DNA of 64,000 nt from Euonymus europaeus (taxonomy: Eukaryota; Streptophyta; Magnoliopsida; Celastrales; Celastraceae), in assembly GCA_963580455.1 (NCBI GenBank), contig CAUZKV010000008.1:620001-684000 (forward strand), written 5' to 3'. The position numbers and the translations under genes are program-made. Each line of letters starts with the position of its first letter. Within the stretch, counting starts at the first letter, position 1. Below, piece after piece: positions 36,124 to 50,200 of this stretch. The notes beneath the pieces were generated by a model. It made no database searches, was not told the origin of the DNA, and was given only the letters and a program-made list of their open reading frames with translations.

Positions 36124-38580
36124 AATAGGTCTCGTTTCACCTAGTTAGCCGCGAAATGTGGTATCTTTACGTAAACAGTTTTATGAATATCCGTTGACTC
36201 TGAGTTCTGAATTCGGTGATTTTTAGCTTGATTTCACACTACTTTTCGAGCTCTACGATCCTGGCATTTCAGATTTTGATTTCAGAACTCGTGGCTAGTA
36301 GGTCTCGATTCACCAATTTAGCCGCGAAATGTGGTTTCTTTACGTAAACGGTTTTACGAATATCCGTTGACTCCGAGTTCTGAATTCGGTGATTTTTAGC
36401 TTGATTTCACACTACTTTTCGAGCTCTACGATCCTGGTGTTTCGGATATTGATTTCAGAACTCGTGGCTAGTTGGTCTCGTTTCACCTAGTTAGCCGCGA
36501 AATGTGGTTTCTTTACGTAAACGGTTTTATGAATATCCGTTGACTCCGAGTTCTGAATTCGGTGATTTTTAGCTTGATTTCACACTAATTTTCGAGCTCT
36601 ACGATCCTGGCATTTCGGATATTGATTTCAGAACTCGTGGCTAGTTGGTCTCGTTTCACCTAGTTAGCCGCGAAATGTGGTTTCTTTACGTAAACGGTTT
36701 TATGAATATCAGTTAAATCCGAGTTCTGAATTCGGTGATTTTTAGCTTGATTTCACACTACTTTTCGAGCTCTACGATCCTGGCGTTTCGGATATTGATT
36801 TCAGAACTCGTGGCTAGTTGGTCTCGTTTCACCTAGTTAGCCGCGAAATGTGGTTTCTTTACGTAAACGGTTTTATGAATATCCGTTGACTCCGAGTTCT
36901 GAATTCGGTGATTTTTAGCTTGATTTCACACTAATTTTCGAGCTCTACGATCCTGGCGTTTCGGATATTGATTTCAGAACTCGTGGCTAGTTGGTCTCGT
37001 TTCACCTAGTTAGCCGCGAAATGTGGTTTCTTTACGTAAACAGTTTTATGAATATCCGTTGACTCCGAGGTCTGAATTCGGTGATTTTTAGCTTGATTTC
37101 ACACTACTTTTCGAGCTCTACAATCCTGGCGTTTCGGATTTTGATTTCAGAACTCGTGGCTAGTAGGTCTCGTTTCACCTAGTTAGCCGCGAAATGTGGT
37201 ATCTTTACGTAAACAGTTTTATGAATATCCGTTGACTCTGAGTTCTGAATTCGGTGATTTTTAGCTTGATTTCACACTACTTTTCGAGCTCTACGATCCT
37301 GGCATTTCAGATTTTGATTTCAGAACTCGTGGCTAGTAGGTCTCGATTCACCAATTTATCCGCGAAATGTGGTTTCTTTACGTAAACAGTTTTATGAATA
37401 TCCTTTGACTCCGAGTTCTGAATTCGGTGATTTTTAGCTTGATTTCACACTACTTTTCGAGCTCTACAATCCTGGCATTTCAGATTTTGATTTCAGAACT
37501 CGTGGCTAGTAGGTCTCGATTCACCTATTTAGCCGCGAAATGTGGTTTCTTTACGTAAGTGGTTTTATAAATATCCGTTGACTCCGAGTTCTGAATTCGG
37601 TGATTTTTAGCTTGATTTCACACTATTTTTCGAGCTCTACGATCCTGGAGTTTCGGATTTTGATTTCAGAACTCGTGACTAGTTGGTCTCGTTTCACCTA
37701 GTTAGCCGCGAAATGTGGTTTCTTTACGTAAACGGTTTTATGAATATCCGTTGACTCCGAGTTCTGAATTCGGTGATTTTTAGCTTGATTACATACTAAT
37801 TTTCGAGCTCTACGATCCTGGCTTTCCGGATTTTGATTTCAGAACTCGTGGCTAGTTGGTCTCGTTTCACCTATTTAGCCGCGAAATGTGGAATCTTTAC
37901 GTAAACGGTTTTAGGAATATCCGTTGACTCCGAGGTCTGAATTCGTGATTTTTAGCTTGATTTCACACTACTTTTCGAGCTCTACGATCCTGGCATTTCG
38001 GATTGTCATTTCAGAACTCGGGGCTAGTAGGTCTCGTTTCACCTAGTTAGCCGCGAAATGTGGTTTCTTTACGTAAACAGTTTTATGAATATCCTTTGAC
38101 TCCGAGTTCTGAATTCGGTGATTTTTAGCTTGATTTCACACTACTTTTCGAGCTCTACAATCCTGGCATTTCAGATTTTGATTTCAGAACTCGTGGCTAG
38201 TAGGTCTCGATTCACCTATTTAGCCGCGAAATGTGGTTTCTTTACGTAAGTGGTTTTATGAATATCCGTTGACTCCGAGTTCTGAATTCGGTGATTTTTA
38301 GGTTGATTACACACTACTTTTCGAGCTCTACAATCCTGGCATTTCGGATTTTGATTTCAAAACTTGTGGCTAGTTGGTCTCGTTTCACCTATTTAGCCGC
38401 GAAATGTGGTTTCATTATGTAAACGGTTTTATGAATATCTGTTGACTCCGAGTTCTGAATTCGGTGATTTTTAGCTTGATTACATACTAATTTTCGAGCT
38501 CTACGATCCTGGTATTTCGAATTTTGATTTCAGATCTCGTGGCTAGTTGGTCTCGTTTCACCTATTTAGCCGCGAAATGT
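36124..38580 (+). repeat. Array zone: transition between block families
   Basis: About fourteen monomers. The last tatcagttaaatcc monomer is near 36708. From about 37.4 kb, cgtaagtgg and tttcagattttg monomers typical of the first 16 kb return. A single-base deletion in gaattcgtgatt near 37945 resets the phase. No gene is present. Confidence 0.75.
37941..37950 (+). other. Single-base deletion in a monomer (-1)
   Basis: The sequence reads attcgtgatt instead of attcggtgatt. The phase returns from +1 (37722) to 0 (38067). Confidence 0.85.
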
Positions 38581-41500
38581 GGTTTCTTTACGTAAACGGT
38601 TATATGAATATCCGTTGACTCCGAGTTCTGAATTCGGTGATTTTTAGCTTGATTACACACTAATTTTCGAGCTCTACGATCCTGGCCTTTCGGATTTTGA
38701 TTTCAGAACTCGTGGCTAGTTGGTCTCGTTTCACCTATTTAGCCGCGAAATGTGGTTTCTTTACGTAAACGGTTTTATGAATATCCGTTGACTCCGAGTT
38801 CTGAATTCGTTGATTTTTAGCTTGATTTCACACTACTTTTCGAGCTCTACGATCCTGGCGTTTCGGATTTTGATTTCAGAACTCATGGCTAGCTGGTCTC
38901 GTTTCACCTAGTTAGCCGCGAAATGTGGTTTCTTTACGTAAACGGTTTTATGAATATCCGTTGACTCCGAGTTCTGAATTCGGTGATTTTTAGCTTGATT
39001 TCACACTACTATTCGAGCTCTACGATCCTGTCGTTTCGGATATTGATTTCAGAACTCGTGGCTAGTTGGTCTTGTTTCACCTAGTTAGCCGCGAAATGTG
39101 GTTTCTTTACGTAAACGGTTTTATGAATATCCATTGACTCCGAGTTCTGAATTCGGTGATTTTTAGCTTGATTTCACACTACTTTTCGAGCTCTACGATC
39201 CTGGGGTTTCGGATATCGATTTCAGAACTCGTGGCTAGTTGGTCTCGTTTCACCTAGTTGGCCGCGAAATGTGGTTTCTTTACGTAAACGGTTTTATGAA
39301 TATCCGTTGACTCCGAGTTCTGAATTCGGTGATTTTTAGCTTGATTACACACTAATTTTCGAGCTCTACGATCCTGGCCTTTCGGATTTTGATTTCAGAA
39401 CTCGTGGCTAGTTGGTCTCGTTTCACCTAGTTAGCCGCGAAATGTGGTTTCTTTACGTAAACGGTTTTATGAATATCCGTTGACTCCGAGTTCTGAATTC
39501 TGTGATTTTTAGCTTGATTTCACACCACTTTTCGAGCTCTACGATCCTGGCATTTCGGATATTGATTTCAGAACTCGTGGCTAGTTGGTCTCGTTTCACC
39601 TAGTTAGCCGCGAAATGTGGTTTCTTTACGTAAACCGTTTTATGAATATCCGTTGACTCCGAGTTCTGAATTCGGTAATTTTTAGCTTGATTTCACACTA
39701 CCTTTGGAGCTCTACAATCCTAGCGTTTCGGATTTTGATTTCAGAACTCGTGGCTAGTTGGTCTCGTTTCACCGATTTAGCCGCGAAATGTGGTTTCTTT
39801 ACGTAAACGGTTTTATGAATATCCGTTGACTCCGAGTTCTGAATTCGGTGATTTTTAGCTTGATTACACACTAATTTTCGAGCTCTACGATCCTGGCCTT
39901 TCGGATTTTGATTTCAGAACTCGTGGCTAGTTGGTCTCGTTTCACCTATTTAGCCGCGAAATGTGGTTTCTTTACGTAAACGGTTTTATGAATATCCGTT
40001 GACTCCGAGTTCTGAATTCGGTGATTTTTAGCTTGATTTCACACTACTTTTCGAGCTCTAAGATCCTGGCGTTTCGGATTTTGATTTCAGAACTCGTGAC
40101 TAGTTGGTCTTGTTTCACCTAGTTAGCCGCGAAATGTGGTTTCTTTACGTAAACGGTTTTATGAATATCCATTGACTCCGAGTTCTGAATTCGGTGATTT
40201 TTAGCTTGATTTCACACTACTTTTCGAGCTCTACGATCCTGGGGTTTCGGATATCGATTTCAGAACTCGTGGCTAGTTGGTCTCGTTTCACCTAGTTGGC
40301 CGCGAAATGTGGTTTCTTTACGTAAACGGTTATATGAATATCCGTTGACTCCGAGTTCTGAATTCGGTGATTTTTAGCTTGATTACACACTAATTTTCGA
40401 GCTCTACGATCCTGGCCTTTCGGATTTTGATTTCAGAACTCGTGGCTAGTTGGTCTCGTTTCACCTATTTAGCCGCGAAATGTGGTTTCTTTACGTAAAC
40501 GGTTTTATGAATATCCGTTGACTCCGAGTTCTGAATTCGTTGATTTTTAGCTTGATTTCACACTACTTTTCGAGCTCTACGATCCTGGCGTTTCGGATTT
40601 TGATTTCAGAACTCATGGCTAGCTGGTCTCGTTTCACCTAGTTAGCCGCGAAATGTGGTTTCTTTACGTAAACGGTTTTATGAATATCCGTTGACTCCGA
40701 GTTCTGAATTCGGTGATTTTTAGCTTGATTTCACACTACTATTCGAGCTCTACGATCCTGTCGTTTCGGATATTGATTTCAGAACTCGTGGCTAGTTGGT
40801 CTTGTTTCACCTAGTTAGCCACGAAATGTGGTTTCTTTACGTAAACGGTTTTATGAATATCCATTGACTCCGAGTTCTGAATTCGGTGATTTTTAGCTTG
40901 ATTTCACACTACTTTTCGAGCTCTACGATCCTGGGGTTTCGGATATCGATTTCAGAACTCGTGGCTAGTTGGTCTCGTTTCACCTAGTTGGCCGCGAAAT
41001 GTGGTTTCTTTACGTAAACGGTTTTATGAATATCCGTTGACTCCGAGTTCTGAATTCGGTGATTTTTAGCTTGATTACACACTAATTTTCGAGCTCTACG
41101 ATCCTGGCCTTTCGGATTTTGATTTCAGAACTCGTGGCTAGTTGGTCTCGTTTCACCTAGTTAGCCGCGAAATGTGGTTTCTTTACGTAAACGGTTTTAT
41201 GAATATCCGTTGACTCCGAGTTCTGAATTCTGTGATTTTTAGCTTGATTTCACACCACTTTTCGAGCTCTACGATCCTGGCATTTCGGATATTGATTTCA
41301 GAACTCGTGGCTAGTTGGTCTCGTTTCACCTAGTTAGCCGCGAAATGTGGTTTCTTTACGTAAACCGTTTTATGAATATCCGTTGACTCCGAGTTCTGAA
41401 TTCGGTAATTTTTAGCTTGATTTCACACTACCTTTGGAGCTCTACAATCCTAGCGTTTCGGATTTTGATTTCAGAACTCGTGGCTAGTTGGTCTCGTTTC

Positions 41501-42900
41501 ACCGATTTAGCCGCGAAATGTGGTTTCTTTACGTAAACGGTTTTATGAATATCCGTTGACTCCGAGTTCTGAATTCGGTGATTTTTAGCTTGATTACACA
41601 CTAATTTTCGAGCTCTACGATCCTGGCCTTTCGGATTTTGATTTCAGAACTCGTGGCTAGTTGGTCTCGTTTCACCTATTTAGCCGCGAAATGTGGTTTC
41701 TTTACGTAAACGGTTTTATGAATATCCGTTGACTCCGAGTTCTGAATTCGGTGATTTTTAGCTTGATTTCACACTACTTTTCGAGCTCTACGATCCTGGG
41801 GTTTCGGATATCGATTTCAGAACTCGTGGCTAGTTGGTCTCGTTTCACCTAGTTGGCCGCGAAATGTGGTTTCTTTACGTAAACGGTTTTATGAATATCC
41901 GTTGACTCCGAGTTCTGAATTCGGTGATTTTTAGCTTGATTACACACTAATTTTCGAGCTCTACGATCCTGGGGTTTCGGATATCGATTTCAGAACTCGT
42001 GGCTAGTTGGTCTCGTTTCACCTAGTTGGCCGCGAAATGTGGTTTCTTTACGTAAACGGTTTTATGAATATCCGTTGACTCCGAGTTCTGAATTCGGTGA
42101 TTTTTAGCTTGATTACACACTAATTTTCGAGCTCTACGATCCTGGCCTTTCGGATTTTGATTTTAGAACTCGTGGCTAGTTGGTCTCGTTTCACCTAGTT
42201 AGCCGCGAAATGTGGTTTCTTTACGTAAACGGTTTTATGAATATCCGTTGACTCCGAGTTCTGAATTCTGTGATTTTTAGCTTGATTTCACACCACTTTT
42301 CGAGCTCTACGATCCTGGCATTTCGGATATTGATTTCAGAACTCGTGGCTAGTTGGTCTCGTTTCACCTAGTTAGCCGCGAAATGTGGTTTCTTTACGTA
42401 AACCGTTTTATGAATATCCGTTGACTCCGAGTTCTGAATTCGGTAATTTTTAGCTTGATTTCACACTACCTTTGGAGCTCTACAATCCTAGCGTTTCGGA
42501 TTTTGATTTCAGAACTCGTGGCTAGTTGGTCTCGTTTCACCGATTTAGCCGCGAAATGTGGTTTCTTTACGTAAACGGTTTTATGAATATCCGTTGACTC
42601 CGAGTTCTGAATTCGGTGATTTTTAGCTTGATTACACACTAATTTTCGAGCTCTACGATCCTGGCCTTTCGGATTTTGATTTCAGAACTCGTGGCTAGTT
42701 GGTCTCGTTTCACCTATTTAGCCGCGAAATGTGGTTTCTTTACGTAAACGGTTTTATGAATATCCGTTGACTCCGAGTTCTGAATTCGGTGATTTTTAGC
42801 TTGATTTCACACTACTTTTCGAGCTCTAAGATCCTGGCGTTTCGGATTTTGATTTCAGAACTCGTGACTAGTTGGTCTCGTTTCACCTAGTTAGCCGCGA
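38580..42900 (+). repeat. 10-monomer higher-order repeat (1730 bp) with rearranged tail
   Basis: Unit 1 is about 38580-40310 and unit 2 about 40311-41790. Markers at 1730 bp: tatatgaata 38601 and 40331, actcatggctagctgg 38881 and 40611, gaattctgtg (tgtg at 39501 and 41231). After about 41790 the order changes. The tgtg marker recurs at 42269, 6 monomers on, and gagctctaag at 40053 recurs at 42821, 16 monomers on. The whole zone is marked by ggcctttcgg and gggtttcggatatcg, which are absent or rare elsewhere. Confidence 0.82.
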
Positions 42901-43820
42901 AATGTGGTTTCTTTACGTAAACGGTTTTATGAATATCCGTTGACTCCGAGTTTTGAATTCGGTGATTTTTAGCTTGATTTCACACTACTTTTCGAGCTCT
43001 ACGATCCTGGCGTTTCGGATATGGATTTCAGAACTCGTGGCCAGTTGGTCTCGTTTCACCTAGTTAGCCGCGAAATGTGGTTTCTTTACGTAAACGGTTT
43101 TATGAATATCCGTTGACTCCGAGTTCTGAATTCGGTGATTTTTAGCTTGATTTCACACTATTTTTTGAGCTCTACAGTCCTGGCGTTTCGGATTTTGATT
43201 TCAGAAGTCGTGGCTAGTTGGTCTCGTTTCACCGAGTTAGCCGCGAAATATGGTTTCTTTACGTAAACGGTTTTATGAATATCCGTTGACTCCGAGTTCT
43301 GAATTCGGTGATTTTTAGCTTGATTTCACACTACTTTTTGAGCTCTACGATCCTAGCATTTCGGATTTTGATTTCAGAACTCGTGGCTAGTTGGTCTCGT
43401 TTCACCTAGTTAGCCGCGAAATGTGGTTTCTTTACGTAAACGGTTTTATGAATATCCATTGACTCCGAGTTCTGAATTCGGTGATTTTTAGTTTGATTTC
43501 ACACTACTTTTTGAGCTCTACAATCCTGGCTTTTCGGATTTTGATTTCAGAACTCGTGGCTAGTTGGTCTCGTTTCACCGAGTTAGCCGCGAAATGTGGT
43601 TTCTTTACGTAAACGGTTTTATGAATATCCGTTGACTCCGAGTTCTGAATTCGGTGATTTTTAGCTTGATTACACACTAATTTTTGAGCTCTACGATCCT
43701 GGCCTTTCGGATTTTAATTTCAGAACTCGTGGCTAGTTGGTCTCGTTTCACCTATTTAGCCGCGAAATGTGGTTTCTTTACGTAAACGGTTTTATGAATA
43801 TCCGTTGACTCCGAGTTCTG

Positions 43821-43835
43821 AATTCGGTATTTTTA
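43821..43835 (+). other. Single-base deletion in a monomer (-1)
   Basis: The sequence reads aattcggtattttta, lacking the g of ggtgattttta. The phase goes from 0 (43776) to -1 (43948). The deletion joins two reading frames and creates a spurious 62-codon open frame at 43769-43957. Confidence 0.85.
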
Positions 43836-46800
43836 GTTTGATTTCACACTACTTTTTGAGCTCTACAATCCTGGCGTTTCGGATTTTGATTTCAGAACTC
43901 GTGGCTAGATGGTCTCGTTTCACCGAGTTAGCCGCGAAATGTGGTTTCTTTACGTAAACGGTTTTATGAATATCCGTTGACTCCGAGTTCTGAATTCGGT
44001 GATTTTTAGCTTGATTACACACTAATTTTTGAGCTCTACGATCCTGGCATTTCGGATTTTGATTTCAAAACTCGTGGCTAGTTGGTCTCGTTTCACCTAG
44101 TTAGCCGCGAAATATGGTTTCTTTACGTTAACGGTTTTATGAATATCCGTTGACTCCGAGTTCTGAATTCGGTGATTTTTAGCTTGATTTCACACTAATT
44201 TTCGAGCTCTACGATCCTGGCATTTCGGATGTTGATTTCAAAACTCGTGGCTAGTTGGTCTCGTTTCACCTAGTTAGCCGCGAAATGTGGTTTCTTTACG
44301 TAAACGATTTTATGAATATCCGTTGACTCCGAGTTCTGAATTCGGTGATTTTTAGCTTGATTACACACTACTTTTCGAGCTCTACAATCCTGGATTTTCG
44401 GATATTGATTTCAGAACTCGTGGCTAGTTGGTCTCGTTTCACCTAGTTAGCCGCGAAATGTGGTTTCTTTACGTAAAGGGTTTTATGAATATCCGTTGAC
44501 TCCGAGTTCTGAATTCGGTGATTTTTAGCTTGATTTCACACTACTTTTTGAGCTCTACAATCCTAGCATTTCGGATTTTGATTTCAAAACTCGTGGCTAG
44601 TTGGTCTCGATTGACCGAGTTAGCCGCGAAATGTGGTTTCTTTACGTAAACGGTTTTATGAATATCCGTTGACTCCGAGTTCTGAATTCGGTGATTTTTA
44701 GCTTGATTTCACACAACTTTTCGAGCTCTACAATCCTGGCATTTCGGATTTTGATTTCAGAACTCGTGGCTAGTTGGTCTCGTTTCACCTAGTTAGCCGC
44801 GAAATGTGGTTTCTTTACGTAAACGGTTTTATGAATATCCGTTGACTCCGAGTTCTGAATTCGGTGATTTTTAGCTTGATTTCACACTACTTTTCGAGCT
44901 CTACGATCCTGGCGTTTCGGATATTGATTTCAGAACTCGTGGCTAGTTGGTCTCTTTTCACCTAGTTAGCAGCGAAATATGGTTTCTTTACGTAAACGGT
45001 TTTATGAATATCCGTTGACTCCGAGTTCTGAATTCGGTGATTTTTAGCTTGATTTCACACTACTTTTTGAGCTCTACAATCCTAGCGTTTCGGATTTTGA
45101 TTTCAAAACTCGCGGCTAGTTGGTCTTGTTTCACCGAGTTAGCCGCGAAATGTGGTTTCTTTACGTAAACGGTTTTATGAATATCTGTTGACTCCGAGTT
45201 CTGAATTCGGTGATTTTTAGATTGATTTCACACAACGTTTCGAGCTCTACAATCCTGGCGTTTTGGATTTTGATTTCAGAACTCGTGGCTAGTTGGTCTC
45301 GTTTCACCTATTTAGCCGCGAAATGTGGTTTCTTTACGTAAACGGTTTTAGGAATATCCGTTGACTCCGAGTTCTGAATTCGGTGATTTTTAGCTTGAGT
45401 TCACACTACTTTTCGAGCTCTACGATCCTGGCGTTTCGGATTTTGATTTCAGAACTCGTGGCTAGTTGGTCTCGTTTCACCTATTTAGCCGCGAAATGTG
45501 GTTTCTTTACGTAAACGGTTTTAGGAATATCCGTTGACTCCGAGTTCTGAATTCGGTGATTTTTAGCTTGAGTTCACACTACTTTTGGAGCTCTACGAAC
45601 CTGGCGTTTCGGATTTTGATTTCAAAACTCGTGGCTAGCAGGTCTCGTTTCACCTAGTTAGCCGCGAAATGTGGTTTCTTTACGTAAACGGTTTTATGAA
45701 TATCCGTTGACTCCGAGTTCTGAATTCGGTGATTTTTAGCTTGATTTCACACTACTTTTTGAGCTCTACAATCATAGCATTTCGGATTTTGATTTCAAAA
45801 CTCGTGGCTAGTTGGTCTCGTTTGACCGAGTTAGCCGCAAAATGTGGTTTCTTTACGTAAACGGTTTTATGAATATCCGTTGACTCCGAGTTCTGAATTC
45901 GGTGATTTTTAGCTTGATTTCACACAACTTTTCGAGCTCTACGATCCTGGCATTTCAGATTTTGATTTCAGAACTCGTGGCTAGTAGGTCTCGATTCACC
46001 TATTTAGCCGCGAAATGTGGTTTCTTTACGTAAGTGGTTTTATGAATATCTGTTGACTCCGAGTTCTGAATTCGGTGATTTTTAGGTTGATTACACACTA
46101 CTTTTTGAGCTCTACGATCCTGGCGTTTCGGATTTTGATTTCAGAACTTGGGGCTAGTTGGTCTCGTTTCACCTATTTAGCCGCGAAATGTGGTTTCTTT
46201 ATGTAAACGGTTTTATGAATATCCGCTGACTCCGAGTTCTGAATTCGGTGATTTTTAGCTTGATTTCACACTACTTTTCGAGCTCTACGATCCTGGAATT
46301 TCGGATATTGATTTCAGAACTCGTGGCTAGTTGGTCTCGTTTCAACTAGTTAGCCGCGAAATGTGGTTTCTTTACGTAAACGGTTTTATGAATATCCGTT
46401 GACTCCGAGTTCTGAATTCGGTGATTTTTAGCTTGATTTCACACTACTTTTCGAGCTCTACGATCCTGGATTTTCGGATATTGATTTCAGAACTCGTGGC
46501 TAGTTGGTCTCGTTTCACCTAGTTAGCCGCGAAATGTGGTTTCTTTACGTAAACGGTTTTATGAATATCCGTTGACTCCGAGTTCTGAATTCGGTGATTT
46601 TTAGCTTGATTTCACACTACTTTTTGAGCTCTACAATCCTGGCATTTCGGATTTTGATTTCAGAACTCGTGGCTAGTAGGTCTCGTTTCTCCCAGTTAGC
46701 CACGAAATGTGGTTTCTTTACGTAAACGGTTTTATGAATATCCGTTGACTCCGAGTTCTGAATTCGGTGATTTTTAGCTTGATTTCACACTACTTTTCGA

Positions 46801-47240
46801 GCTCTACAATCCTGGCATTTCGGATTTTGATTTCAGAACTCGTGGCTAGTAGGTCTCGTTTCTCCCAGTTAGCCGCGAAATGTGGTTTCTTTACGTAAAC
46901 GGTTTTATGAATATCCGTTGACTCCGAGTTCTGAATTCGGTGATTTTTAGCTTGATTACACACTACTTTTCGAGCTCTACAATCCTGGAATTTTAGATTT
47001 TGATTTCAGAACTCGTGGCTAGTTGGTCTCGTTTCACCTATTTAGCCGCGAAATGTGGTTTCTTTACGTAAACGGTTTTATGAATATCCGTTGACTCCGA
47101 GTTCTGAATTCGGTGAGTTTTAGCTTGATTTCACACTACATTTCGAGCTCTACGATCCTGGCGTCTCGGATTTTGATTTCAGAACTCGTGGCTAGTAGGT
47201 CTCGTTTCACCTAGTTAGCCGCGAAATTTGGTTTCTTTAC

Positions 47241-47256
47241 GTAAAGAGTTTTTATG
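47241..47256 (+). other. Single-base insertion in a T run (+1), first copy
   Basis: gtaaagagttttta has five T where the usual gtaaacggtttta has four, together with c-to-g and g-to-a changes just before. The same three-part variant is found at 51394. Confidence 0.8.
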
Positions 47257-50200
47257 AATATCCTTTGACTCCGAGTTCTGAATTCGGTGATTTTTAGCTT
47301 GATTTCACACTACTTTTCGAGCTCTACGATCCTGGCGTTTCAGATTTTGATTTCAGAACTCGTGGCTAGTAGGTCTCGATTCACCTATTTAGCCGGGAAA
47401 TGTAGTTTCTTTACGTAAGTGGTTTTATGAATATCCGTTGACTCCGAGTTCTGAATTCGGTGATTTTTAGGTTGATTACACACTACTTTTCGAGCTCTAC
47501 GATCCTGGCGTTTCGGATTTTGATTTCAGAACTTGTGGCTAGTTGGTCTCGTTTCACCTATTTAGCCGTGAAATGTGGTTTCTTTACGTAAACGGTTTTA
47601 TGAATATCCGTTGACTCCGAGTTCTGAATTCGGGGATTTTTAGCTTGATTTCACACTACTTTTCGAGCTCTACGATCCTGGCATTTCGGATTTTGATTTC
47701 AAAACTCGTGGCTAGTTGGTCTCGTTTCACCTAGTTAGCCGCGAAATATGGTTTCTTTACGTTAAAGGTTTTATGAATATCCGTTGACTCCGAGTTCTGA
47801 ATTCGGTGATTTTTAGCTTGATTTCACACTAATTTTCGAGCTCTACGATCCTGGCGTTTCGGATGTTGATTTCAGAACTCGTGACTAGTTGGTCTCGTTT
47901 CACCTAGTTAGCCGCGAAATGTGGTTTCTTTACGTAAACGGTTTTATGAATATCCGTTGACTCCGAGTTCTGAATTCGGGGATTTTTAGCTTGATTTCAC
48001 ACTACTTTTCGAGCTCTACGATCCTGGCATTTCGGATTTTGATTTCAAAACTCGTGGCTAGTTGGTCTCGTTTCACCTATTTAGCCGTGAAATGTGGTTT
48101 CTTTACGTAAACGGTTTTAGGAATATCCGTTGACTCCGAGTTCTGAATTCGGTGATTTTTAGCTTGATTTCACGCTACTTTTCGAGCTCTACGATCCTGG
48201 CGTTTCGGATTTTGATTTCGGAACTCGTCGCTAGTAGGTCTCGTTTCACCTAGTTAGCCGCGAAATGTGGTTTCTTTACGTAAACAGTTTTATGAATATC
48301 GTTTGACTCCGAGTTCTGAATTCGGTGATTTTTAGCTTGATTTCACACTACTTTTCGAGCTCTACAATCCTGACATTTCGGATTTTGATTTCAGAACTCG
48401 TGTCTAGTAGGTCTCATTTCTCCCAGTTAGCCGCGAAATGTGGTTTCTTTACGTAAACGGTTTTATGAATATCCGTTGACTCCGAGTTCTGAATTCGGTG
48501 ATTTTTAGCTTGATTACACACTACTTTTCGAGCTCTACAATCCTGGCATTTCGGATTTTGATTTCAGAACTCGTGGCTAGTAGGTCTCGTTTCTCCCAGT
48601 TAGCCGCGAAATGTGGTTTCTTTACGTAAACGGTTTTATGAATATCCGTTGACTCCGAGTTCTGAATTCGGTGATTTTTAGCTTGATTTCACACAACTTT
48701 TCGAGCTCTACAATCCTGGCATTTCGGATTTTGATTTCAGAACTCGTGGCTAGTAGGTCTCGTTTCTCCCAGTTAGCCGCGAAATGTGGTTTCTTTACGT
48801 AAACGGTTTTATGAATATCCGTTGACTCCGAGTTCTGAATTCGGTGATTTTTAGCTTGATTACACACTACTTTTCGAGCTCTACAATCCTGGCATTTCGG
48901 ATTTTGATTTCAGAACTCGTGGCTAGTAGGTCTCGTTTCTCCCAGTTAGCCGCGAAATGTGGTTTCTTTACGTAAACGGTTTTATGAATATCCGTTGACT
49001 CCGAGTTCTGAATTCCGTGATTTTTAGCTTGATTACACACTAATTTTCGAGCTCTACAATCCTGGAATTTTAGATTTTCATTTCAGAACTCGTGGCTAGT
49101 TGGTCTCGTTTCACCTATTTAGCCGTGAAATGTGGTTTCTTTACGTAAACGGTTTTAGGAATATCCGTTGACTCCGAGTTCTGAATTCGGTGATTTTTAG
49201 CTTGATTTCACGCTACTTTTCGAGCTCTACGATCCTGGCGTTTTGGATTTTGATTTCGGAACTCGTCGCTAGTAGGTCTCGTTTCACCTAGTTAGCCGCG
49301 AAATGTGGTTTCTTTACGTAAACAGTTTTATGAATATCGTTTGACTCCGAGTTCTGAATTCGGTGATTTTTAGCTTGATTTCACACTACTTTTCGAGCTC
49401 TACAATCCTGACATTTCGGATTTTGATTTCAGAACTCGTGGCTAGTAGGTCTCGTTTCTCCCAGTTAGCCGCGAAATGTGGTTTCTTTACGTAAACGGTT
49501 TTATGAATATCCGTTGACTCCGAGTTCTGAATTCGGTGATTTTTAGCTTGATTACACACTACTTTTCGAGCTCTACAATCCTGGCATTTCGGATTTTGAT
49601 TTCAGAACTCGTGTCTAGTAGGTCTCATTTCTCCCAGTTAGCCGCGAAATGTGGTTTCTTTACGTAAACGGTTTTATGAATATCCGTTGACTCCGAGTTC
49701 TGAATTCGGTGAGTTTTAGCTTGATTTCACACTAATTTTCGAGCTCTACGATCCTGGCGTTTCGGATATTGATTTCAGAACTCGTGGCTAGTTGGTCTCG
49801 TTTCAACTAGTTAGCCGCGAAATGTGGTTTCTTTACGTAAACGGTTTTATGAATATCCGTTGACTCCGAGTTCTGAATTCGGTGATTTTTAGCTTGATTT
49901 CACACTAATTTTCGAGCTCTACAATCCTCGCGTTTTGGATTTTGATTTCAGAACTCGTGGCTAGTTGGTCTCGTTTCACCTATTTAGCCGTGAAATGTGG
50001 TTTCTTTACATAAACGGTTTTAGGAATATCCGTTGACTCCGAGTTCTGAATTCGGTGATTTTTAGCTTGATTTCACGCTACTTTTCGAGCTCTACGATCC
50101 TGGAGTTTCGGATGTTGATTTCAGAACTCGTGGCTAGTTGGTCTCGTTTCACCTAGTTAGCCGCGAAATGTGGTTTCTTTACGTAAACGGTTTTGTGAAT

